64,000 nucleotides of DNA from Tigriopus japonicus. Taxonomy: Eukaryota > Arthropoda > Copepoda > Harpacticoida > Harpacticidae. The DNA lies in the NCBI GenBank assembly GCA_010645155.1, contig CM021316.1, forward strand, positions 4,289,220 through 4,353,219, given 5' to 3'. Shown here piece after piece: positions 44,417 to 56,437 of the stretch. Each line of letters begins with the position of its first letter. Positions within the stretch are counted from its first letter, which is position 1. A program made the position numbers and the translations under genes. The notes under the pieces were generated by a model. It was not told the DNA's origin and searched no databases. It saw only the letters and a list, made by a program, of their open reading frames with translations.

Positions 44417-46924
44417 ATGCAGGGCCATCCTCCGATGGCCTCGGCTACGCCGCCCCCACCGGTTGCGGGCACATATGATCGATTCCGTACGAGTGTGGGC
44501 TCGGTTCCCGCCCATGTTCCGGGAGCGGCCCCTCATGCGGGCATGACCCCCAAGGAATTGTCCGACTTTGATGATGTGGCCACAGCGGCCTTGGTCGACC
44601 CCTATTTGGGATTTACCACACACAAAATGAACCTACGCTTTAGGTCGCCCAAAGCCATTCACGTCAAGCAATTGAAAGAGGCTGTGAAACGATTTCTGAA
44701 TCACCAGAACTACGAGTGCGCTTATGAAGAGTTGCAAAACGTGGAATGGTTTAAAAAGACCACCCGTCGACGGGCCAAAGCGTGGCAAACCGCCCTCAAG
44801 GAGCACGTAAGTAGTTTGGCGGTGTTGATCAATTGACTCACCAACAATAACCAATTCGATTGGGGTTCCCGTAGGTCTATCGGTACCTCCGGATGTTTGA
44901 CAAGCAATCGGGATTTCTCATCTACCCGTGCCATCGTTACTCCATGGAGGGTCAGATGGGTGCCAAGTTGTGTTCAACCAAACATTGGCTCAAAGGCGAA
45001 CGCATTTCGTTTCTTATTGGGTGTATTGCCGAATTGACCGAAGAAGAAGAGAATGTTTTACTTGTGTCCGGTAAAAACGATTTCTCTGTTATGTATTCCT
45101 GTCGTAAGAATTGCGCCCAACTGTGGTTGGGCTCCGCCGCTTATATCAATCATGATTGTCGACCAAATTGCAAGGTAGGTTCGAAGTCTTCAACGTGTTC
45201 ATGTTTTTTCAACGCCAATACAAATAATACTATTTTCATCTTAGTTTGTCGCCACTGGACGAGATCGTGCGTGTGTACAAGTGCTGAGAGATATCGGTCC
45301 AGGCGAAGAAATTAATTGCAACTACGGCGATGACTTTTTTGGCGACGGGAATTGCTACTGCGAATGTGAAACTTGTGAAAGGTGATCAAGATGGTTATCA
45401 TTTTTTGCTTGATTGGCAAACGGACGAGCGAACTTAACGATATTCAGTATAATTCTGTAACTTTTCCTACCGTTTGCATGTTTTAGGAGGAAAACTGGTG
45501 CTTTCGCCAACTTGAAGTCAGATGTCTCACCAAATTCACCGGAAAAGGGTTACAGACTCAGAGAAACCGATTTAAGATTAAATCGTACGAAACTGAAAGC
45601 CAAAGACACGAATGGGTCATCCTCTTCTTCGACTTTGTCTTCATCCTCGTTTTCTTCTTCTTCGTCATCAATATCGATAACAACATCAACAACAATAATG
45701 TCGACCTCGTCCAACACAACGGTGTCCTCGTTGAGATCCAAAGGGCGGTTGCGAAACTCATCCAACCTAATCGGACACACCATCGACAGTGTGCCAACGC
45801 CCAAGAAATGTAATTTGACTTACCGGGATCTCAGATTGCAGGGCTTTTCAGGCACACGCTATGATGCCGAAATGCTGATTGCACAAGGCTTGCCAGATTT
45901 TCCGAGGTTCATTGAGCCCGCTCAACCCATGGGTTCAGAATCTTCAGCGAAATGCACAGGACTTATTATTCCAAAGTCCAACGCTACAACCTGCCGCCAA
46001 AGTCGACGCGATCAGTCGGAAGAGGGCTCCCTAAAGCGTGGGCGATTGGGAGATGTTATGGATGAACTAAACGTCACTTCCCGATCCCTCAGAAGTACGC
46101 CCGGTCGTCTTCGTGCTCGATGTGAGCGAGGACGGGCAACTTCAGATAGCTCTTCGGGAATATCGGACGATGCTAGCTCGAATAGTTCGGGAAGCGATCG
46201 AGATAGCGGAATAGAAACGGGTGCCGAATTTGAGCCCCTGACTTCGTCGATCCAAGGAGCCAAATCAGCTCAATGTTGGGCCACTAAATCGGATGTCTGT
46301 CTGTTAAGTAAGGGAACGGAGACGAAAAATCTGTGTGGGTATGTAAAAGAAGCTTTGGAGAGTGTAAAGCGAATGAATTTGGGCGAAAACGGAGGTCTGA
46401 GTTTTGGTCCCACTTCTACACGATCTTCTCTTTCCCCATCCACAACATGCTCTACCGTAGCAGCCACAGATCCACCGTTGGTTCCGTACAAAAGAATGAT
46501 TTCCCCTACTCGGCAACGCGTCAAGTTGACTTTAAGGATGAAACGTTCTCCTGTACTGGATGAGGTTCTTGACAGCGGATCTACCAAAGACATGGAGGTT
46601 GCATATTCGTCATCAACCGAAAGCTCGTCTCAAAGGCAGAGGTCGACCATATCCAACATTGGCTCCTTGAGAGCCCCTACTCTTCAACGAAGCCAAAAGG
46701 AGCCAGAATATGAGGTTTTGAAAATGGAAGGCATTGACGAAAGTTACACTCCTTCGCGGAAAAACGTGAAGAGGCGATTGATTCAGACTGCTGATGATTT
46801 ACCATTGGATTATGGGTGTTACTCTCCAAATAAGCGCACGCGCCGGGTCAAGCTATTACTTGGAAAAGAGACCCTCTCTACCTTTGATTTGGTCCCCGAT
46901 TCAAGCCTGGATCGTAGGAGTTAG
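44417..46924 (+). CDS. KMT5B: Histone H4-K20 methyltransferase, Suv4-20/KMT5B family
   Basis: Four coding exons: 44417-44806, 44875-45174, 45245-45381 and 45487-46924, 754 residues in all. All introns are short (70, 68 and 105 or so bases) GT-AG, with phases 0, 0 and 2. Residues about 42-130 form the family N-terminal domain ([12 protein letters not shown]). The SET domain follows from about 131 with INHDCRPNC (221-229) and [14 protein letters not shown] (250-263), and post-SET cysteines in NCYCECETC. The family converts H4K20me1 to di- and trimethyl marks in heterochromatin. The C-terminal part (277-754) is long and low-complexity: a Ser-rich tract around 320-358 and basic stretches. The start is the first ATG after an acceptor; a later Met (residue 43, [11 protein letters not shown]) aligns with the conserved region and could also serve. 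All frames are intact. Confidence 0.95.
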
Positions 46925-47728
46925 TGTCTTTTCATTTGCAATTGGCATTCTGAGAGACTGCGTCCGCCAATGTGTGGGACATCATCAGCCACTTGCTTGG
47001 CCCAGTATTCATTTACTTCCAAAACTGCACTCGTAATGATAACTTCTGATAATATTCCATTATTTTGGATTTGATGAATGTATCTCAAAATCATCATTCT
47101 CTGATTCAAACTCGACATGACCTTGCTCATTACTTGATTCTGTCATTGCTTCAATTTCTACATTTGGTCGTAAGATGCCCAAGATCAAGAAGCACTGAAT
47201 TTCTGGAGTGAGAGGCTAACGAATGAATGAACTTGCCCTTTTGTGGTAAAGTAATGATATAATGAGAGAGAGAGGGACCTTGCTCTAAATATAGTCTTCT
47301 CAAAAGTAAAGCAAAAAAACATGATTGAGACTCATTATCTTAGTCAAAAGTGAACAACAGGACTTCAATTTTCCAGATTTAAACAATTTTGGTAAACATG
47401 CCCAAGTCATAGATATTATAACTAGTTAGGTGTCCAATTGAGTTGCCTAATCAACACTTGAATGAGGAAAAATATTTCCCCTATAAAAGTCAGGGGAAAA
47501 TTTGAAATTTGAACAAGATATTAAAGTTGTGATATCTTTGAATTCAGAACAAAACACATTTGTAATTCATCAGTTTTAAAAGGTTTCATCTCTTAAGTAT
47601 TTGTTAGAATGATTTACCTGTTTGGATATTTTCATATAATCTATTAATTAGCACTGCCAATTTATTGGTGATTTTGGTACTATTCTCTTCTCTGCTAATT
47701 TCAACTAGTTCTCATTGATGATTGTTTG
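46925..47728. other. KMT5B 3' flank, no further gene
   Basis: No AATAAA was found close to the stop. A GAGAGAGAGAGGG run lies near 47265. A 31-bp motif (GAAGCACTGAATTTCTGGAG, then GAGGCTAAC) at 47188-47219 recurs at 49895 and inverted at 48328. Confidence 0.4.
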
Positions 47729-49864
47729 TTGAGATCTAATTGAATCAACAATTTTAAAATGTTTTTTCTTTAGTTTAAAGATGAATGTTCCCATACCATT
47801 CGAGAGATATCACTAAGCCATGCAATATGAGTTTGAATTAAAAAAAATAATATTTGTGAGTAGTCAGCTCCCATATACCCTAAGTTGTATCGAGTCATTG
47901 TTATTTTTTCAGAGAAAAGAGATCCTTTGCAATGTTCAATGCAAATCTGAGTCCGGCCAAAACAAACGCATGCACCGTCCGTCTTGCTTAGACGCAAAAA
48001 TTATTGGCAGATCCCTAAACTAAGCGTTGAGTTTTTTGAAGTCCCCCAAGAAATTCAATGTACATTTGTCCTTGGAAAGAAGGCTCTTGCCGTTTCAAAA
48101 TGGGTCCTGGCTTCATTTGTAAGATGTTTGTGTTATGGAGTTTGTTACAAGTAGCCTGAAAGTTGGCTATTTGGGCAGTACAGATTAGCACATACGAGCT
48201 AGCGAAACGTCATCTGCATGCCTAAAGATAAAACACTTATGAGGAAGCGTAACGACTCTATAAGCAAGGTCTCATTTGCAAAAGAACGTAACGATTTTTT
48301 TCCTACTAGAAATCATGATTTCTTTCGTTAGCCTCCCAGTTCAGAGAAATTCAGTGGTTCGTGCCTAGATTTATTTACTCTTTGCCAAGATATTCGTGTT
48401 GCTTTCTTTCTTCTTTTCGGTGCTTCCGTTAGTTTGTTTTTCATAAAAATGCCTGGCTGTAATTTTGGCATTTTATCTTCCCTAAACCACACGCCGAACC
48501 GTCGTAAGACTAATCCGACGTCAAGCCGAATTGTCTTAAAGTCAATACGATAACAATGGTTTTTTTTTACGAATGTAGAAGTATGCGGCCGAGTATTGTG
48601 CGATCCTTGATCACCTCTCCCGTGTTCATTAGAAGAGTCGTTCAAAATACCATGAGATTGAAAGTTTGAGCATCTCATGCCAAATGCTCAGTTTAAAGTA
48701 GATGGATTCGTTCAAAAGCTGATGATAGTCAAATGTACTTTTTACTATTTTTCCCGCGGCAATAGAAAACATAAAACTTCCTCCTCAATGGCCTCTTTTG
48801 ACGTTACTCGTTAATCTTTGCAAACGATCATGATCACTTGCTAATCAAATGAAGTTTTTCTAATGGATTGGCCTGGGAATATGATGAAACAAACGTTTTT
48901 TTGTGGGGGGCCTTTTTGCACTGAATTTTTTCTGATACAAGATGTGGTAACATGACTGACAAGGTCCTTTCCAGGTAGTACAAGGATCGAAGGCCAATGC
49001 AAAACTTACAATCAATCAATCAATCACTAAAACTTGCAATTACATCAGTTTTTTTGAGATATCATAACAAAAATACATCATCGAAATGTAGTTGATATGC
49101 CAATGATTTGAAAAAAAATGTTGGTAATGCTGACAATGTGAGGTCCGGATGAAGGACCAACGAAGCACCCTTGCCAGATATTTCTAGATTAATAGTTTCA
49201 AATTGTAAAATGATAAATGCCATGGATAATACCTCTTCTCATTTAAAACATGTTCTACTTTCAAAACAGAAAAAATATTTAGCTTTAGAGACGTTACGCT
49301 TCTTTAAAAGTGTTTTATCTTTCGGCGTTTCGATAGCTAGTATGTACTAGAGGGTATGTACAAATATGTACTGCACAAATAGCCTACTTTCAGGCTACTT
49401 GTGACAAACTCCATAACACAAACATCTTACAAGTGAAGCCAGGACTCATTTTGAAACGGCGAGAGCCTTCTGTCCAAGGACAGATGTACATTGAATTTCT
49501 TGGGGGATTTCATAAAACGTACTCATCGCTTGGTTTAGGGATCTTCCACAAATATAACCGTCTCTGCAAGACGGACCGTGCATGCGTTTGTTTTGGCGGA
49601 ACTCTCTCTTGAGGCGGAACTCAGATTTGCGTTGAACTTTGAGTCAAGGATCTCTTTTCTCAGGACAAGTAACAGACAATGACTCCATACAACTTGGGGC
49701 ATATGGGAGCTGACTACTCACAAATATCACTTTTCTAATATTATTTTTTATGAATGAAATTCAAATTGCACATGGCTTAGGGATATCTCTCATATGGGGT
49801 TGGAACATTCATCTTTAAACTAAAGAAGAAACTTTTTGAAATTGTTGATTCAATTAGATCTCAA
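47729..49864. mobile_element. 2.1-kb element with about 530-bp TIRs
   Basis: The arms run from TTGAGATCTAATTGAATCAA inward to about 48258 and from 49864 back to about 49285. Shared blocks include GGGAACATTCATCTTTAA, TCAGCTCCCATAT and AATTTCTTGGGGG in inverted order. The 1-kb middle has a 116-codon minus frame (48328-48678) with no known motif. Identity between arms is roughly 80 percent by eye with small indels, so the element is old. Confidence 0.8.
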
Positions 49865-50099
49865 CTCTCAAATACCTCAAATAGAATAACTCATGAAGCA
49901 CAGAATTTCTGGAGTGGGAGGCTAACAATGAGAATTGTGATCAGAATTTCAGTGGTTCTTGAATAACTGTATGGGTCATTGAAGCTCAAAAAATTGATCA
50001 ACTAAAACAAAATACTATCATTAATTAGCAAAATCTTTACAGGAACTTTTTATATCATTTGTTTCTCTTTTCTGCTATTTTACACACTACTTTGTAATT

Positions 50100-51592
50100 G
50101 TGACAACTAAAACTTTGACACAATAAAACAAAGTAAAATTTTCAAAGGAATTGCAATTAGTTATTGCTAAAAATAAGTGCACAAAATAGAAATGAATTTT
50201 TTTAGTTATATTTAGAATTTTTTTTTTAGAAGCTCTCAAAGAAAGCAAATTTGTAGCCAATTTTCAGTTAAAAGTCATTTACTTTGAACAAAGCTTATTT
50301 TGTTTACAGGGGAAAAACGAACGATTCAAAGGTGGATGAGATCGTTTTCTGTCCTTGTGAGGAAAAGCGGTCGGATTCTTGACGTTAAGAATATCTTTGA
50401 TCAGAGATTGCACACAATGTTCAAATACTATTGGAAGAAGAATTAAAGATGCTCCAAAGACAATCAACCATTAATTTGGCTACCTGGCCTCTCACGGGCA
50501 TCGCATTTGTCTTTTTTTCATTACGTACTCAATCATATACGAAAAATATTTACATTTTGATAATATTGGGCCTTTTCAAACATTCCCGCCCTAAACGATC
50601 GGTTTGGATGTCATCTTTTTAAAGCATTGTCTTGAGAGACAAATTGTACATTGGTTCATGTTCTGGCTCTTCTAAATTGATATGGAGCAGAGCACGTCAA
50701 AATGACTCAGATACAAAATATCTCATCGGAGGGTTGAAGTTCAAATCGTTAAGATTTGAAAATACACATGTCAAAAAAGTATGATTGCTGCCAACAAGGC
50801 TACCGTCCTCTTGATAAGCCACCCTGCACTTGTTGACTTCGACTTCACGGCCGAAAATTTTCGAAAAAACGCCATTTCAATTCGTCCATTTTTCACCCAG
50901 AAAGACCACAATTTTGGCATTGGACAACACAACGGGAATTTTCGGAGTCTTAAAACTCGGCAAACCAAGATATACTGCAAAATTGCTATTCTTAAATCCA
51001 GTTCCTATTTTCCAAAACATTTGAACACCGTGTGCCGTAACACCGTAAACTCTTTTCAGGCTTTCAAAAATTCGCCCAGGACGCAATTCATTAATTTCTT
51101 AAGAGGCAAACTTTTTGTAATAATCGTTCATCGAACTTTTGCAAATTTTTGAAAGCCTGAAGGACACACTGAAAGAGAAAATCGAAGATATTCAAGATGT
51201 TATCGACTCGGCTGACGTGGACCCGCAATACCAGATGAGTTTAGTACAGAAAAGGACAGAAAACGATCTCATCCACCTTTGAACCGTTCGTTTTTCCCTG
51301 TAAACGAAACAAGTGTTCAAGTAAATGGCCTTTAACTGAAAATTGGCCACATATTTGCTTTCTTTGAGAGCTGCCAATATTTCATTTATGTTTCGTTCAG
51401 TTATTTTTACCAATAAATAATTGCAATTCCTTTGAATTGCATTATATTGTTGTCATTAAGACACTTGAACTTCTGCATCTGAATTGTAAAAAGATGATTT
51501 TTTTCTATGCGTTGCAAATGTTATTTCGTCTTTTTGCTTCAATGTATTTTTGATGCTAATTTGTTTTGTTATGTCAAAGTTTTAGTCGTCAC
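50100..51592. mobile_element. 1.5-kb element with about 260-340-bp TIRs
   Basis: The outer ends GTGACAACTAAAACTTTGAC and its complement (51569-51592) and inner blocks AAACGAACG, AAGGTGGATGAGATCGTTTT and AGAAGCTCTCAAAGAAAGC are inverted around a 0.9-kb core. The core has a 123-codon plus frame (50781-51152) without recognisable domains. No TSD was established. Confidence 0.75.
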
Positions 51593-52635
51593 TTAATAGT
51601 TTGCTAAGCACAAATGAAAGTGTAATAACACTTATTACTAGGGCAAGGGAATTTTTTTTTACATTAAAAATATTTTTTGCAATTTTTACCAATTTTACAT
51701 GCATGATTTTATTTTTTTTTTACATTTTTTGGAAAATTTCAACATTTTCTTAACATTTTTTGTACGTTTTGCCCAAAAAAGTCATCCCAAAACCGGTTCT
51801 GAGGGACAAATTAATCAAATGAAGACTTGAAATTTCCCGCCAAAATTGTTATTGTTTAACTTCACATTTTACGATGCCAATTAATTTCAAGACTTTGGAA
51901 AGGGGAAAAAAGTGCCATTAAAGTTTCTTTTTGTCAAAAAGTTGTGAAAAAGTTCGAATCAGAAACGGTGTTTTTTACGGTGATCCTTGTTTCCGTGATT
52001 ATTTTACGTGGGCTAAATAGCTATGTGTATAGTAAAGTATGTTTTAAGTTGGCACTGTTGCCATTATATACTCAGACTTTAATATCTATTGCCACTCAAA
52101 GAGTCTGAATGTGCCATCTGACTTATAACAAACTGTTTTGACGTCTAGCTTCTAAAAACACCCTGCGATGAGAAGCGCAACCTCGCGTTTTTTTAAGAAA
52201 GAGTTTTGACGGCATTATTTCCTTCAGATGTCTGGTCACACATTGTCTTAAGTAGTCTTCTCAAGTCCTCCACGCATCCAGTCCCAATCTCGTTGACTTT
52301 TTTGCCCTAATGTTCAACATTTTTTGCACTCTTTTGCCATTTTCCTGACATTTTAATGACTTTTTTGGACGTTTTTCTAACATTTTTCCCCGGCTCTACT
52401 TATTACTAATAAGTGTGTTAAATACCTACAACTTGGCTTTTGAAAATCCATTCCAACATAGACTTAGAGCAGCAAAAGATACCCTAATTCTACCCAAAAA
52501 TGGGATACTTTGGGTTGGAAAAGCAAAGTCTGTTCTGGAACCTCAAAAAACGAAGTTTTGAAACGTACGGAATGTTTTTGATAATTTGGTCACACAACCT
52601 CGAAAATTATCGCTGGAATTTATCGCCTAGAGCAA
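51593..52635. other. No gene recognised
   Basis: Strongly T-rich stretches with CATTTTTT motifs (51650-51770, 52300-52390). No coding motif. Confidence 0.4.
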
Positions 52636-52649
52636 GGATTCCTTAATAC

Positions 52650-52757
52650 CGGATCTGAAACCGCATCGGAAAAAATGCCTGTCTCAAAGTATGCGTCATT
52701 CAGGCAACCCAAGCCAATTCTCATTGGGCAGGATTGGCCACATCTGCCATTCAAAAG
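52650..52757 (+). pseudogene. Possible BEL/Pao protease remnant
   Basis: A short plus frame reads YASFRQPKPILIGQDWPHLP before a stop. LIGQD resembles the conserved LIG(x)D motif in BEL/Pao Pol. It is too short for certainty. Confidence 0.3.
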
Positions 52758-54328
52758 GTGACGAGATCATTGACCAGCAGACAGCATGATTTTATCTTAT
52801 GACAAAACAAAATCTCTTTATAATTTGAGTATTAAGTTCCTTTTGCTATTTATAAGCTCATAGCAGGTTTCTATTATTTGAAGAAATGACTTGAGCATTA
52901 CTTATTTTTGCAAGATCCAAATCACAATTTTAGAAAGCCTACAATTTTCAGTCACCCTTGTTTGTTTTGCCAGTTCTTTCTCACTCACAACATTTGAAAC
53001 ATCTTGAAGAATCATGATGAAATGTGATAAATTCATCTGTGCAGTGCTTTGTAAGTGTGTTTTTAAAGTCACATTCAGATCTTTTGACTCATGGCAATAC
53101 TCCTTCATCTGCTGTAGTGCTACCGTCTATGGCTGATGGCACACCCACCTTTGATAGTGCAACACCTTTAGTGAAACAAGTACCTCCTCACCCAGAGTTA
53201 TTTTGGGAATCGGTCAAGTCTCAACTACTGCTAGATTGTTCATGGTGTGAGTTCTTCTCGATGGCAAGGCTTGTTCTGTTGGTGATTCAGCCACATACCA
53301 AACGTTCATATACTTTTTCTAAATGTGAGTGAACCAAGCAAGTAAGATAAATCTTAGTGTTTGCATTGTGTGAGGCATAATTCTGGGAATCTTTTAAGCT
53401 CAAAGCAGAATATTTGTCTTGGCATATATTTGCCCAAAATTTCAACACAAGTACATTTGGTCAGTGGTTAAAGTCACCAAAGAAAGAATTTTTATTTGAT
53501 ACTGTTTCTTGTAGTGCTTTCCTTTCTACATGCAGTAAGAGCCTAAAGTGCCTAATCCAACTCTTTAAGTATACAATGGAACTGTGCGAATGCTATATTA
53601 ATTATAGCCTAAGGCTATTGAAGTCCTTTAAAAGGAGTGAATCTAATGAGAAACCCATGATATGGAACTTAACATGGGCATGAGGATGAAAGAAAGTGAA
53701 TTATCCATTGAATGTGTAAACTACAAATAAGGAAATTTAATAAAATATATTGAAAAGATATTAAAAATGCCGGAATGGGAACATTGAAAGAGGTTAAATA
53801 TCTCTTGGGTCAGTTGCCAGATTTTAAGTATGCTACGTCAATGCTTGTACAGTTGAGACATATTAAGGTACAAAGGGGTACAAATTAAACTTAAGTATGG
53901 CATATCAAGTGCAAGATATATATATTATCAACAATTGCTTACAGGTACAATGTGACATTAAGGTATACCAAATATTTCATGAAGTATCACCTATCTGAAT
54001 TATTTAAATGGATATTTACATATATTCAAATTGGATTGTGTCAAGTTAAAACTATGTTAAAATTTGATGTTTTCAGTTATCTATCCATGCATGAGTAATA
54101 CAACAGTATCAAAACTGTGAAAATCCTTCACAGGGGAGATGTGGAGACTGGAAATAAGCTAGAGAAAAGAAAACTAAGTTGTTAGGATCTAACATAAGTC
54201 TGAATTAAATAACGTTGCTTCCTGAGCGACATGACGTCTGTGGAAAAGGTTGCGTGGCCGTCACCCGTCCAGAAGTTCCGTGGTCTATGCCTAGAGGTAA
54301 CACCTGATTAAATAAAAGCAACATGGAA
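52758..54328. other. No gene firmly identified
   Basis: A block at 53066-53245 (plus) has an acceptor-like CACATTCAG, about 58 open codons (ADGTPTFDSATPLVKQVPPH) and a donor-like GTGTGAGT. It could be an exon, but there is no homology I can name and no partner exon. The rest is AT-rich. Confidence 0.3.
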
Positions 54329-54757
54329 AAGGGTGACCAGGTGTCCGATTTTTCGGCCAAGGAATCAAAATTCTGTCCGAATTGGCGAAGCCAGTTCGGA
54401 CAACTTTTTCGTCTGTCCGAAGACAAAAATTTGTCCTAATTTGACAAAAAAATTGTTTCACAAAACATTAATTTGACAATTTATTGTCCAAATTTTGATT
54501 GCCCACAAAGTAAATTCTGGCCCAATTCTGTCTTTGGTTGTCCCAAGAATAAATTCGGTCCTCATTCTGTTCGCATTGGAATTTCCTATTTGTTCGAAAA
54601 TCAAATTTGTCCTCATTCTGTCATTTCACCCTCCCCAATCCGTCATGTCCGTCCGGTGGGAAATTTTAGTTGGCCAAAATGGCTTTTTAGTTGTTTTTGC
54701 AACCAAATAGTTTGTTGAAAAAATCTAAGGTAGTCTGCTTAAGACAGGTCTTGGTTT

Positions 54758-55409
54758 AATGATGGATGCAGGGGGAGATTTGAGTGATCTCTTCAAAAAT
54801 CTTATCGCGGGCTGATGAAAGAAGAGAAAAGGCTTGTTTGGCAACAGTGGGTGGCTCGTGAGAATTTGGGCAGTTTAAGGGTTTTCGCAAATTACAGACC
54901 GCCCTTGCGAATTAGATGCCATGAAAAATGTCGAATTGCAAGTTTGAACACCTTTGGTTAGGATTTTGGAAAAAAATGCACACTTTATTTGCTCGTTCTT
55001 GCACGAGAAAATTCTCAACAAAAGGCCACTTTTTTTGGGTAAGTACAAGTGTGAGTGATGTTATAAGCACTGATTTGTATTGTAAAGCTCCAAAACCATC
55101 ATGGTATCAAACAAAATGCCGTTTTTTGTACATGTTTCTCTTCAATATCAAAGGTCTTTTTTAAGTGCTTGCCATTTTTTAATCAATAGAATAATTTTGC
55201 AAAATCTTACAAAACCGAGAGTCAAAATGTCCAAACTGGCAATTCGACATTTTTTTGTAGCATCTAAGTCATTAGGGCGGTCTGTAAAACGCGAAAACCT
55301 TTGCACTGACCAAAATCTTACATTGACGAACAAGCCTTTTCTCTTTTTTCATCCGCCCGCGATAAGATTTTTGAAGAGATCACTTAAACCTCCCCCTGCA
55401 TGCCTCATT
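54758..55409. mobile_element. 652-bp MITE, copy 2 (inverted relative to 40816)
   Basis: Full-length copy with both TIRs (AATGATGGATGCAGGGGGA and TCCCCCTGCATGCCTCATT), inserted in the 2.1-kb hAT element. It retains the AAGAAGAGAAAAGGCTTGTT part that copy 1 lost on one side. Confidence 0.87.
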
Positions 55410-55796
55410 GGTCAAAAGTAAAAGGTTTTTGTGCCCTGACATTATTTGAACATCTTGTGACCATTTGAAAGGATTTTTGTGCAGTAAGGAATTTCTAAAA
55501 AACAATGCCTAGAGATTATTATATTTGAAAAAATAGAAATTGGCTAGAATTTGGTTACAGATTTAGAAAAGCTGAAGTTTCCAACAGGATAGAACATTTT
55601 AAGTTTTTTCCTAAGCCACAAGAAAAAAGTGGAGAAGTCAAAAAAAGGATTAAAAGACCAAAATATTTGCGAGAAATGCACACTTCCAGAGAGATGTGCA
55701 AATGGTGGAGCACGTACAATTACGAAAAAATCAGCATGCTCTCACACAGGAAATTAGTATAGAATAAAAGGGTTAGTTAAAATTTTTGTTTCAGCT

Positions 55797-56042
55797 CCAA
55801 AAGACCAGATTTCCAGAGTGGAGATACTACAGCAAGCTGGTCGTGAAATTTCATTGTTGGCAGCAAGGGCCGTTAATCATCAGTGCCTAGTTGAAACCTG
55901 CCCAAATAAACGTATTCGTAGAAGTCAAATTTTTGAAAACATAAAGTTTTTTGGGCATGTGTGGCCTCCTGTCTACGCTTTGCTTCTCCTAAATTATACT
56001 AAAGTGCTCAAAAAAGGTGGCAATGCATTTCACAGGCATTAA
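55797..56042 (+). CDS. Orphan open segment inside hAT element
   Basis: After a good acceptor (TTTTTGTTTCAG, ending 55794) an 81-codon frame runs to a TAA. It reads ISRVEILQQAGREISLLAAR and NIKFFGHVWPPVYALLLLNY. An upstream open stretch (about 55590-55760, with HFKFFPKPQEKSGE and CKWWSTYNYEK) could be an earlier exon, although the phases I tried do not join cleanly. It may be a remnant of the element's transposase or a captured exon. No domain is recognised. Confidence 0.3.
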   Translation, partial: PKDQISRVEILQQAGREISLLAARAVNHQCLVETCPNKRIRRSQIFENIKFFGHVWPPVYALLLLNYTKVLKKGGNAFHRH

Positions 56043-56437
56043 TTCACACAATCATAGGATTCGGCGTTGAAAACAAGTCTTGGGCACTTTCATTACTATA
56101 ATTATAATATACTAAATAATAATAATATAATTATATAAATAGTATATAATATTACACTACTATAATATTCCTCTTGTTTGGTCAAGTATTTTACTATAAT
56201 CTTCGGAAATATTTGCCTTTTCACGCAACTCCTAACCAGTTTCAGCACTAAACCAGGTGGACAAAATGACGACAATGGCCTCTCTATAGATCTCTATGTA
56301 ATAGACCTTTAACAAAAACTACCTTGCGATACAAATTTTGCTGTTTTAAATAATAATAAATTTGTCCGATTATGTCTTAATTCATTTCAATTTCTGTCCG
56401 AATCCAATCAGAAACACCTGGTCGCCCTGCCATGGAA

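Larger units (their letters stand above)
54329..56429. mobile_element. 2.1-kb hAT-type element, 8-bp TSD
   Basis: Ends AAGGGTGACCAGGTGTCCG and CACCTGGTCGCCCTG correspond to a CAGGGYGACCAGGTG terminus. ACATGGAA (54321-54328) and CCATGGAA (56430-56437) form an 8-bp duplication with one difference. GTCC-rich subterminal repeats (TTCTGTCCG-like, TTGTCC) are present. It contains the MITE 54758-55409 and an orphan open segment near 55.8-56.0 kb. Confidence 0.82.

Noticed and set aside
53066..53245. Host exon with splice-like borders
   Set aside because: No recognisable domain and no joining exon in phase nearby; kept only as a remark.
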